64,000 nt of DNA from Stenotrophomonas humi (lineage in GTDB: Bacteria > Pseudomonadota > Gammaproteobacteria > Xanthomonadales > Xanthomonadaceae). Where the stretch lies: NCBI RefSeq assembly GCF_001431415.1, contig NZ_LDJI01000011.1:1-64000 (forward strand), given 5' to 3'. This document shows, in pieces, positions 26,259 to 36,000 of the stretch (within the stretch, counting starts at the first letter, position 1; each line of letters begins with the position of its first letter). A model generated the notes under the pieces. The model did no database searches and was not told where the DNA came from. It saw nothing but the letters and a program-made list of their open reading frames with translations. A program made the translations under genes and the position numbers.

Positions 26259-29021
26259 ATGGGCGCCGAACGCTGGAGACAAGTCCGCGATCTGTTTGAG
26301 GCTGTCTGCGAGCTGCCGCGTGAGCACTGGCGGGCGGCTTTGCTTGAACGCTGCGACGACGCATCCATACGCGAAGAGGTGGAGCAGTTGCTGCGTTCGC
26401 AGACGGTAGGGCTGAGCCGTGTCAGCAATCGTCTGGATACCGCGCTTGCGCATGCGCTCGCCCCGGAGTTCGGTGTGGGCGAGCGGCTCGGGCCGTGGCG
26501 GCTGACAGAGCGTATCGCCCAGGGCGGCATGGGCACCGTTTTCAAGGCCGAGCGCGCCGATGGTGTCTACCAGCGCACGGTGGCGATCAAGCTGTTGCAC
26601 GGTTTGCCAGGAGCGATCGAAGTCGAACGCCTTGGCGCGGAGCGGCAGGTGTTGGCGAATCTGCAGTTGCCGCAGGTGGCACGACTGTACGACGGTGGTA
26701 CCACGCCCGACGGTCATCCCTATCTGGTGATGGAGTACATCGATGGCGTGCCGTTGGATCGTTGGTGCGTGGAGCACCAACTTGGCCTGGAGCAGCGGCT
26801 GCAGTTGTTTCTGGACATCTGCCGCATCGTGCAGTCCGCACACGAACAACTGGTGCTGCATTGCGACCTGAAACCCAGCAACGTGCTGGTGATGAGCAAT
26901 GGCAAGCCGGTATTGCTGGACTTCGGTCTGGCGCGGTTGCTCAATGAAGCGCGCGACAACCAGAACTCGGGGTTCTGTACACCGACCTATGCCAGCCCGG
27001 AGATGATTGCCGGGCAAACCGTGGGCGCAGCCAGTGACGTGTACAGCCTCGGCGTGATGCTGGTGGAATTGTTGTCCATGCAGCCATGCACACGCGAGCC
27101 GTTGAACACCGAGGTACCCGTGGTGCTGCCCAGTGCCAATGCGGCGGCGGAGTTGCCCTGGCGCGGCAAACTCCGTGGTGATCTCGATGCCATCGCCTGC
27201 AAGGCCTGCGCATTGGACGTAGGCGAGCGCTATCGCACGGTGGAAGCGTTGATTGCTGATGTGCGTCGTTATCTGGAGCACAAGCCGGTGGTCGCACGCG
27301 GCGGCGGGCGGCTGTATCGGTTGCGCAAAGGGTTGCGCCGCAACTGGTATGGCGCGGCACTCATCGCCAGCGCGACCGCGGTGTTGCTGATCTTCGTTGC
27401 AGGTTTGCTGCAGACCCGCAGGCAAGCCCAGGAAGAAGCCGCGGTTGCACGGCAGGTGAGCAATTTCATGGTGGGGGTGTTCGAGACCGCGGACCCGTTC
27501 CTGCGGACCGAGCGCGGGCAGGAAGAACTCACCTCGCGACAGTTGCTGGACAAGGCCTCGTTGCAGGTTTCGCATGATCTTGCCGATGCCCCGGCGCAGT
27601 TGGCGCGGATGCGCGCCGTGCTGGGTGTGGCTTACCAGAACTCGGGGGTGCCACATCAGGCTGAGGTGCTGCTGCAGCAGGCCTACAGCGGCTTCATGGA
27701 TCCACGCGTCGGCCGCAGGGATGACGCCGCAGCGGTGCTGGCGGATTTGTCCGTGCAGAAGACCCTGGATGGCAACGGCGATCTTGGGCGACAGATGGCC
27801 GACCAGGGCCTGGCGTTGTTGAGTGATGCGGGCGCGCCGACGACGAGAGCGAAGCTGCTCGGTGCCAAGGGGATGGCACTGATCAACCTGCAGGCATTCG
27901 ACCAGGCCGAGGAGGCGTTGGATGCCGCAACGGCTCTGTATGCGAAGCAAGCGGATCCGACCGCGGCCGCCAAGCGCCTGGAGCTGACATACAGCAAGGG
28001 ATTGATGTACCTGCGCTGGGGCCGGGAGCAGCCCGCCGAGCGTGAGTTCCGCGAAGTGCTGGCCAGCCTGCATGGGCGCCGCACCAGCATGGCGCTGGCT
28101 TCGGAGGTTCGTTTGGCGCAGGTACTGCGTGAGCAGGGCAGGTACGAACAGGCACTGCCCTTGCTGCAGTCGGGCATGCGCCATGCGCTGGACCTTTACG
28201 GGCCGAAGAGCCGCTTCGTGCTGATCCAGCATGATGGCCTGGCCGATCTATACAGTGATTCCGGCGACTACGCGGCAGCCGACAAGCAATACGAAGAACG
28301 CCATGCACTGAGTGCGCTGCTGGATGGCACCGATTCGGTGGAATATTCGATGGGCCTGTTCAACCACGGCACGTTGCGTGAGTTGCGCGGTGACCTGCCC
28401 GCCGCCGAGCGGCTGTACCGGCAGGCGTTGGATCTCCGGGTCGAAAGACTGGGCCGCGATTCGCCCACCAGCATGCGTGCCGAGACTGGGCTGGGGCGGT
28501 TGATGATGCGCCAAGGGCGGATGGAGGAAGCCGGTGCGATGTTGTTGCATGCGGATATTGGCCTGGCTGAGGCATTGCCGCTTGATGCGCCTGGCCGTAT
28601 CGAAGCGCGCTTGAATCGGATCGACTGGTTGGTGCGCATGGGTCAGACCCGGCAGGCCAGCCAATTGCTGGAAGAGATGGCCGCACAGGTGCCGACGAGC
28701 TTCCATCTACGCATGTTGCAGGTGCGCTCGGCATTGGCCTGGCGGCTGAACGAGGGCGGGCAGGCGTTGGCACTGCGACGCGCGGCGCTGGAGTTCGCCA
28801 GCCGCCATTACGGGCAGGCCAGCGGGGATGTGGCAACCAGCCGCCTGGCGCTGGCTGAAACGCTGCTGCTGTTGGGGCATGCCCAGCCGGCGCTGGACGA
28901 GCTGCACAAGGTCGAGCCGGTACTGCGCAGGCTGCAGCTTCCAACATCACCGGACCGGCGCCAGCTCGATGGCCTGATCCTGCTGGCGCACACGAGTGTG
29001 GAGGGTGGGCAGATCCCCTGA
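26259..29021 (+). CDS. Transmembrane Ser/Thr protein kinase with TPR-type domain, partner of the sigma factor
   Basis: A 920-residue kinase, PknS-like by context. Motifs are the glycine loop IAQGGMGTVF (86-95), ATP lysine in VAIK (K111), HCDLKPSN (201-208, D203) and DFG (221-223), all intact. A membrane segment lies at about 364-384 (YGAALIASATAVLLIFVAGL). The C-terminal 530 residues are TPR-like, for example YQNSGVPHQAEVLLQQAY and YAAADKQYEERHALSALL. It starts 22 bases after the sigma gene, so they form an operon. The likely role is sensing a signal outside the inner membrane and phosphorylating the sigma factor. In Xanthomonas citri a comparable pair controls the type VI secretion system; the regulon here is unknown. 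Confidence 0.9.
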   Translation: MGAERWRQVRDLFEAVCELPREHWRAALLERCDDASIREEVEQLLRSQTVGLSRVSNRLDTALAHALAPEFGVGERLGPWRLTERIAQGGMGTVFKAERADGVYQRTVAIKLLHGLPGAIEVERLGAERQVLANLQLPQVARLYDGGTTPDGHPYLVMEYIDGVPLDRWCVEHQLGLEQRLQLFLDICRIVQSAHEQLVLHCDLKPSNVLVMSNGKPVLLDFGLARLLNEARDNQNSGFCTPTYASPEMIAGQTVGAASDVYSLGVMLVELLSMQPCTREPLNTEVPVVLPSANAAAELPWRGKLRGDLDAIACKACALDVGERYRTVEALIADVRRYLEHKPVVARGGGRLYRLRKGLRRNWYGAALIASATAVLLIFVAGLLQTRRQAQEEAAVARQVSNFMVGVFETADPFLRTERGQEELTSRQLLDKASLQVSHDLADAPAQLARMRAVLGVAYQNSGVPHQAEVLLQQAYSGFMDPRVGRRDDAAAVLADLSVQKTLDGNGDLGRQMADQGLALLSDAGAPTTRAKLLGAKGMALINLQAFDQAEEALDAATALYAKQADPTAAAKRLELTYSKGLMYLRWGREQPAEREFREVLASLHGRRTSMALASEVRLAQVLREQGRYEQALPLLQSGMRHALDLYGPKSRFVLIQHDGLADLYSDSGDYAAADKQYEERHALSALLDGTDSVEYSMGLFNHGTLRELRGDLPAAERLYRQALDLRVERLGRDSPTSMRAETGLGRLMMRQGRMEEAGAMLLHADIGLAEALPLDAPGRIEARLNRIDWLVRMGQTRQASQLLEEMAAQVPTSFHLRMLQVRSALAWRLNEGGQALALRRAALEFASRHYGQASGDVATSRLALAETLLLLGHAQPALDELHKVEPVLRRLQLPTSPDRRQLDGLILLAHTSVEGGQIP

Positions 29022-29218
29022 GGTGCCGCACGATCTGCTGAAGAGCGGGTGGCATCTTCGGTGGCGAAGAACGAAAGAACTAGGTGCCCATTTCTTTCAC
29101 ATAGATGAATTGATTCATATTTTGACGGCCATTCCGCTTGGCGGGTGATCGAAATGTGCTGCTTTCCACGGTTTATCAGATAGGGAGCATCTTTTCGTCA
29201 CTACCCAGGGGGATATCC
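29022..29218 (+). promoter_or_regulatory. Upstream region of the SapC-TPS locus with a palindrome
   Basis: This 197-base region is unusually AT-rich in its middle. It has a perfect palindrome ATGAAT-TG-ATTCAT (29105-29118), followed within a few bases by TTGACG (29122-29127), a possible -35. No matching -10 is obvious at 17 bases. The palindrome is a plausible operator for the sapC-tpsA-tpsB transcript. Confidence 0.4.
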
Positions 29219-29974
29219 ATGAAGCAGTTGCTTATCTATGAGCGCCCGGTGCAGTTGAACCGCGTTGCGCATCGCAATCACCGGGTCGTGGCCAGCCAGG
29301 GGGATTTCCGTTTCGCCGATGCGGTGAACTCGGTGCCGCTGGCCTGCGTGGAGTTTGCGCAGGTGGTTCGTCAGTACCCCATCGTCTTTGCCGGCAACAG
29401 CGCCGATGCGGTGGTCCCGGCAGCCTTGCTGGGCCTGCGCAGCGGCCAGAACCTGATGGTCGATAGCGAAGGCCGTTGGGCGGACGGTGCCTATGTGCCG
29501 GCGTTCCTGCGCCGCTACCCGTTCGTGCTGGCTGAGCGAGAGCCCGATGGCGGTGATTTCACCGTCTGCCTGGATGCTGCCTATGACGGTATCCGCGAGG
29601 GCGGCGATGAAGGCGCGCCGCTGTTTGACGAAGAAGGCAAGGACAGCGCACTGCTGACCAATGCCCTGCAGTTCCTGCAGGAATACCAACTGCACCTGGC
29701 ACGCACCCGTGAGTTCAGCGCCGCACTGGCGGCCCACGGCCTGCTGGTGTCCAAGCAGATCAATGTGCAGAGCGCGCAGGGTGAAACGTCCACGCTGGAT
29801 GGCTTCTTTGTCGTCGATGAGCAGAAGCTGCGTGATCTGAAGGGCAAGGCGCTGCAGGAACTGGCCAAGTCCGGTGATATGGGCTGGATCTACGCCCACC
29901 TTCTGTCGCTTGGGAATGTGGACATGCTCAGCCGCGCGCTGGACAAGTCCGCCGTTCCATCGGCCAAGCACTAA
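29219..29974 (+). CDS. SapC-family protein
   Basis: A 251-residue soluble protein of the SapC family (PF07277). Landmarks are the N-terminal MKQLLIYERPVQLNRVAHRN, FAQVVRQYPIVFAGN, and YVPAFLRRYPFVLAE, with LDGFFVVDEQKLRDL near the C-terminus. No signal peptide or membrane helix is visible. SapC was named from the Campylobacter S-layer gene region, and its biochemical role is unclear; in Xanthomonadaceae the family is more often found near TonB receptors and halogenase-like genes. Here it lies 98 bases before a giant two-partner-secretion gene, separated by a strong hairpin. The start at 29219 is the conserved one; the upstream frame is not homologous. Confidence 0.88.
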   Translation: MKQLLIYERPVQLNRVAHRNHRVVASQGDFRFADAVNSVPLACVEFAQVVRQYPIVFAGNSADAVVPAALLGLRSGQNLMVDSEGRWADGAYVPAFLRRYPFVLAEREPDGGDFTVCLDAAYDGIREGGDEGAPLFDEEGKDSALLTNALQFLQEYQLHLARTREFSAALAAHGLLVSKQINVQSAQGETSTLDGFFVVDEQKLRDLKGKALQELAKSGDMGWIYAHLLSLGNVDMLSRALDKSAVPSAKH

Positions 29975-29995
29975 GCCCCACCGTCAAACCGCATC

Positions 29996-30024
29996 GACGC
30001 GGCTGCATGTGCAGCCGCGCGTCC
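29996..30024 (+). terminator. Strong hairpin between sapC and tpsA (attenuator candidate)
   Basis: A perfect inverted repeat CGCGGCTGCA-TG-TGCAGCCGCG (29998-30019) can extend outward as GAC/GTC around a small bulge. No T run follows, so it may slow or attenuate rather than stop transcription, or protect the sapC mRNA end. Confidence 0.5.
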
Positions 30025-30072
30025 GCATACCTGAGCGTCGCCGCCTGCCTGTGATGCTGCCCGGAGCCTGCC

Positions 30073-33000
30073 ATGAATCGTATCAATGCCACTCGCAAGA
30101 ACCGTGTGTCCGCCAAGACTTCGATGCGCGGGGAGCAGCATCCACGTCCGGCAGGACTGGCCACTGCGATTGGCTCGGTGCTGGGCATCGCGCTGCCGTT
30201 GACGGTATGGGCTGGTGATGCGGGCAGTTCCATCACCACCGATGGCAGCACCGCAACCACGGTGACCTCACCCGAGGCGAACCGCTGGAAAGTCACCACC
30301 ACGACGATCAAGGGCCGCCCGTCGGGCAACCAGGTCGCCTTCAACTCGTTCAAGGAATTCGGTGTCGATGCCGGGCAGACGGTTGACCTGATCCTGCCTA
30401 CCAAGGGTGGCGCGCAGGTGCACAACCTGGTGAACCTGGTCAGCGATTCGCGGGCCTATATCAATGGCACGTTGAATGGCTTCCTGGCCGATGAAAGCAC
30501 CGTGGGTGGGCGCGTGTTCTTCGTCGATCCGCACGGCCTGCTGGTAGGCAGCAGCGGTGTGCTCAATGTGGGTTCGTTGTCGGTGGCCACCCCAACACGC
30601 GCGGTGATGGATGACATTCTGGCCGCAGGTGAAGGACTGGATGGGCTGATGTACGGCACATTGAAGCCCGAGCAGCTCAGCCGCACCGGCACTGTGGAAA
30701 TCCATGGCCGCATCAACGCCAGCAATGGCGTGCGGGTGCAGGCGCGAGCGATCGATGTCACCGGCACCATCTTCGTGGCAGTGGCGCCGGGAAGCGGGCG
30801 CGATGCCAATTCGAGCCTGCAGCGGGTGGATGAAACCGCAGTCAATACCGGCGGTGCGGGTGTGCCGCTGACGCTGGTCAGCGATGGCGGCAAGATCCAG
30901 CTGCGCGCGGCGGCCATCTCCGATACCGGGTTGGGTATACGCAGCGCAGAAGCCACGGTCAGCGTGGGCGGCGCGGCGAAGTTGAGCGCCGACGACATCG
31001 AACTGACCGCCACGGCGGTGGTCGACTCCGGCTATGACAAGGATTCGGCGGCGTTCGACGAGGTGAAGGCCGACCTGACCGGCAGCCTCACCGACATGTC
31101 CACGCTGAAGGATCTGGGCGATGCGCTGGTGAACCTGGGCGTGGACAAGGTGCTGGGCGAACAGGTGTCGTTCCTGCATGCCAGCACCATCGCGCGCGTG
31201 GAAGTGAAGGACAACGCGACGCTGGATGCGCGCAATGACATCACCCTGCATGCCAGCACCCGTCAGAACATCGACAACTCCGCTGCCGGCAAGGCCTACG
31301 AGAAGGGAGATTTCGCCACCGATGCCAATGGCGACCCGGTCAAGGATGCCAATGGCAATCCGGTGCCGAAGAAGCATCTGTTGAGCCTGGGCGCGGCGTA
31401 CGCCCAGATCAACGCCACCACCGAGGCGATCATCCGTTCCGGTGCGACGGTCAAGGCCGGTGGAGATGTATCGGTGAAGGCCGATGCGGACACGGCGATG
31501 AAGCTCGCCGCCGAATCGTTCGCGGTCAACAACACGACGGCAGCCTTCACCGCGGCCATCAGCAATGTCAATGTCGACACCAAGGCTGTGATCGAGGCCG
31601 GAAACGCGCCGATAACCGCCGGCAGCGTCAACGTCACCGCGGTGAATACCTCGTCGATTGAAACCTCCGCCACCGCGCGCGCCGACAACCAGGGTGCCGT
31701 CGGTCTGGCCGGTGCGATCAGCCTGCAGGACATTGCTGCCGAAGCGCGCCTGGACCGCAATGTGACCACCCATACAACCGGTGGCAACAGCGGCGACGTG
31801 ACCGTGCAGGCGGCCAGCATCACTTCGCTCAACAAGACGGAAACCCTTGTTGCCGGGCCGAAGAGTGAGCCATTGCCGGGCCAGGAACAGGTCGAGGCCA
31901 TCAGCAGCGGTGGTGATGGGCTGATGAGCATGGCGCAGTCGCTTGCCGGTGCGGGCATCGGTGCGGCGCTGGGCAAGCTCAGCGGCGACACGGGCGGTGG
32001 TGGCACTGGTGGCGGCACTACGCCGACCACGCCGCCGAAACCGGCACCGTTCCGCCTGGGCGGTGCGATCAGCTTCGTTGATGGCGAGCACGCCGCCAAG
32101 GCGTCGATTGCTGCCAATGCAGTCATCAAGAGTGCGGGCGATATCGTGGTCGACAGCCAGGTGATCGATGCACAGATCGGCAACCATGCCATCAGCAATG
32201 TGCTGGCCAAGGGCAAGAGCGCCGATGGCTCGGCGTTTGCGCTTTCCGGCGCGATCACCATCGCCAACCTCGAACACGACGCGCAGGCGCTGGTGGGCAG
32301 TGGTGCACAGCTGAGCGCGGCGCATATCGGTTTGGCATCGGATGTGCGCCTGCCGCGCGATTTCAGCGCGCTTACCGGCGCAGTGCCGAATTTCAGCAGC
32401 TTCGATGCCTTCAAGGATTCGTTGAGTGCGGCCAAGGATCTGATCACCGATCCGTCCGATCTGTTCAGCTCGTACTCCGCCGCCAAGGGCTCGGCCGAGG
32501 AAGTGGCCATCGGTGGCGCGGTCAGTTATTTCAAGGCGAAGAACAGCGCACGCACCGACGTGGCCAGCGGCGCGTCGCTGAAGACCACCGACACCTCCGG
32601 TACGGCGTGGTCTGCCGCACTGGACGGCGCTGACCATGCTGGCGACGCGCGTACGCGCACGTTCGATGCCGCGACCGATATCAGCGCGACCACCGAAATC
32701 ACCGCGCTGCATGCCGCCGGTGATCTGGCACTGAAGAACCTCAAGACCAGCAATGTGGGCAAGGGCGGTACCGCGCTGGGCGGCAGCGTCGGCTACACGG
32801 ATTACGACAACACGGCTGCGGCCATCGTCAACGATGGTGTCAGCATTGATGCGGGCGCAGGCTCCATCGCGATTGATGCCGTCAACAAGGAAACCATCGT
32901 CCTGTTGGCGTTGCAGTCCGGGCAGGGCGGCAGCATTGGTGTCAGTGGCACGGTGTCGGCATTGGATCTGGACAGCCACACGCTGGCAGGTGTGAGCAAC

Positions 33001-36000
33001 CGCGCTACGTTGACCGGCGGGAAGATCGGCATCTCCGCTGACGAAGACATGTTCGTGTGGTCGGTTGCCGGCGCGGTGGCGATGAGCGACAGCATCTCGG
33101 TGGGCGCCAGTGTTGCCTATCAGCAGATGGATACCGATACGCATGCTTTCATTGGCGCGATACCGGCTGACTTCAAGACCGGTTCCAGCAGCGGCAGTGG
33201 CCAGGTCAACACCGGTGATCTGTCGGTGAAGGCAGGCAGCAAAGGCTTGTCCGGTGCCGTGGCTGCCGCAGGTGCGATTGCCAAGAGCAGTTCGGAGCAG
33301 CTCAAGCAGCAGCAGGATGCGTTGGCGCAGAAGCAGAATGCGGAAAATCCGGGCTTCCTGGATTCGCTCAAGACGCGCGCGCTGGGCAAGGTGACTGCGC
33401 TGGAGAGCATGGGCAAAAAGGCCGACAGCGACGGCAGCGCGGGTCTTACCAAATATTTCGACAAGGCCAAAGGACTGTTGGGTTCGGGTAGTGGCCAAGG
33501 CGGCCAGGGTGCGCAGACGCCGCAGCCGAAATTTGGCATTGCGCTGTCCGGTAGTGCCACGGTCAACCGCGCGCGGCAGAACACCAAGGCCGACATCAGC
33601 AATGCGGTGGTCAAGGACAACAGCGGCAATGGCGTGAAGCTGGACATCAGCGCGATCAACAAGACCTTGCTGGTCAGCATCAGTGGTGCGCTGTCGGTGA
33701 CGGCTGCCGGCTCCGACAACAACCAGGGTAGCGCCTCGCTGGCCGGTGGCGTGGCCTATGGCGATATCCAGAACACCACCACTGCCGGGCTGTCGAGCAG
33801 CAGCGTGCAGGACGCCGGTGATGTGAATGTCACCGCGCGCAACGAAAGCGAGCAGGTCAATGTCGGATTGAGCGTGGGCGTCAATGCCTCTTCCGACCAG
33901 ACCACGGCTGCTGCCGGGGCGATCTCGGCCACGGTGGCGATGTCCAGGAACGAGACCGCAGCAACCCTGCGCGGCTCCAGCATTCAAGGCAAGGCCGGAG
34001 CGGCCGGCGACGTGGACGTCAAGGCCGTCAACGAGTCGAAGATCGCCAATGGTGGCGGCGCGATCTACGCAGGCGGCAAGGCCGGCATGGGCGCAGCGGT
34101 GACCTATGCCGAGATCAAGGACGACACGCGCGCGGGCATCAGCGGCGGCAGCATCAACGGCGTGGACGATGTGCGCGTGCGCGCGGCCGATGCCTCGCGC
34201 ATCGTGGCCGCCGCTGCCAGCGGTGGTGCCTCCACGCAGAGCAACGGCGTGGCGATCGCCGGCTCGGTACTGGTCAACCAGGTAGCCAACACCACTGTCG
34301 CCAGCATCGATGGCGGCGCCAACATCAGTTTTGGTGGTGATCTGGAAGCCTTTGCCGGTACCGCCAACATCAGCGACGTGCGTTCCACCACCGATGGCTG
34401 CGAATCCGGTGCCGGGATGGATTACTGCGGCAGCGCTATCGGCGGCATTGAAGTCAACGCCAATGCAGACACCGGCAGCAAGGACAGCAATACGGTTGAT
34501 GCGGCGGGCCGTAATGAAAGCCGCAGCTCGATCATTGCTGTCGCCGGAATGATGCAGGTAGGTGGCAACAATGCCGGCGTCGCTTTTGCATACAACACCA
34601 TCAAGAATACCCATGCCGTATCGGTGAACGGAGCCACGCTCACCGGCACCGCCACGAGCAACGTGGCGCTTACGGCTGCCGACAAGGCCGACATCCTTGC
34701 AGTGAGCGCGGGTATCGGCGGCAGCACGGGCAACTTCACCGGGGTTGGCAGTGCGTCGTACAACGCCATCGGCAACACCACTTCGGTCCTGGTCGGCAAC
34801 AGTGTTCCCGATGCACAGGGCAACGTCACAAAGAACGGCGCAACACTCAGCGCGGGCACCATCCGGCTCGATGCCAGCGATGAAGCTTTCATCGGCTCGC
34901 TGGCCGGCGCCGCCACACTCGGCTCGAAGGTTGCGGTGGGTGCGGCACTCACCATCAACGACATCGGCAACCACTCGCTGGCGCTGGCTGAAGGCGCGAT
35001 CCTGGATGCAAACACGGGCAAGCTGGGACTGAGTGCGGCCAACAAGGCAAAGATCCTTTCTGGTGCGGTCGCCGTGGGCGCGGCCAACAACGTCGCGATC
35101 CAGGGCTCGGTAGGCTGGAGCACGATAGCCAACACGGCCGAGGCCCTGTTGAGGGGGGGCTCGACCCGGGCCGGCATCCTGGACATGGATGCGGCCAACA
35201 GTTCGAAGATCTATACGCTGGCCGGCGCCGTGGCAGGTAGTGGTACGGCAGCCATCGGCGCGGCGATCAATGTCGCCACCATCGGAGATACCACCCGCGC
35301 CAGCGTGGACGGTACGGCGTTGGAGGTTTCAGACCGGCTTGATGTCGACGCCGTTGCCAATGCCACCACCAAGACGCTGGCCATCGCTGGCGCGTTGGCG
35401 GGCACCGCGTCGATCGCCGGCAGCAACACCAGCAACTTCATCGACAACACCACCGAAGCCAGCATCAGCGGAATCTCCGTGCACGGTGCCGGCGTCACCG
35501 GTGATGTCACGGTACACGCCGATACTCAGGGCAAGACCTATTCACTGGCTGGTGCGTTGGCGCTGGGCGGCACGGCGGGCGTGGGCGCGGCATCGAGCGT
35601 CAACAGTATTGGCGGCACAACGTCGGCTGTGGTGAACGCTGCGGCGTTGAACAATGCCAACAGCCTTGTCATAGATGCCAACAACGGTAGTGTGATCCGC
35701 TCCGCGGCGGTATCGGGCGCCGGTGCCGGGACGGCGGCGGTGGCTGGCAGCGTCACCACCAACTTCATCAGCTCCCATACCCGCGCCAGCCTGGTGGACA
35801 GTGTCATCGACAATGTCGATGCGGATGTCGTGGTGCGCGCACGCGACGAGCGAAACATCGATTCACTGGCCGGTTCCGCTGCGGTTGCGGGCAGTGTTGG
35901 TGTGGGTGCGGCGGTTGCCTACAACGACATCGGTGGCAGCACGTCGGCCGAGGTCAAAGGCAACGCATTGGACCTGGATGTGGGCAATCTGCTGGTCAGT

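Noticed and set aside
30268..34974. A 1568-codon open frame antisense to tpsA
   Set aside because: High GC and repeated codons in tpsA keep the opposite strand open. The translation is His/Arg/Gly-rich without domains, and the sense strand has a clear protein.
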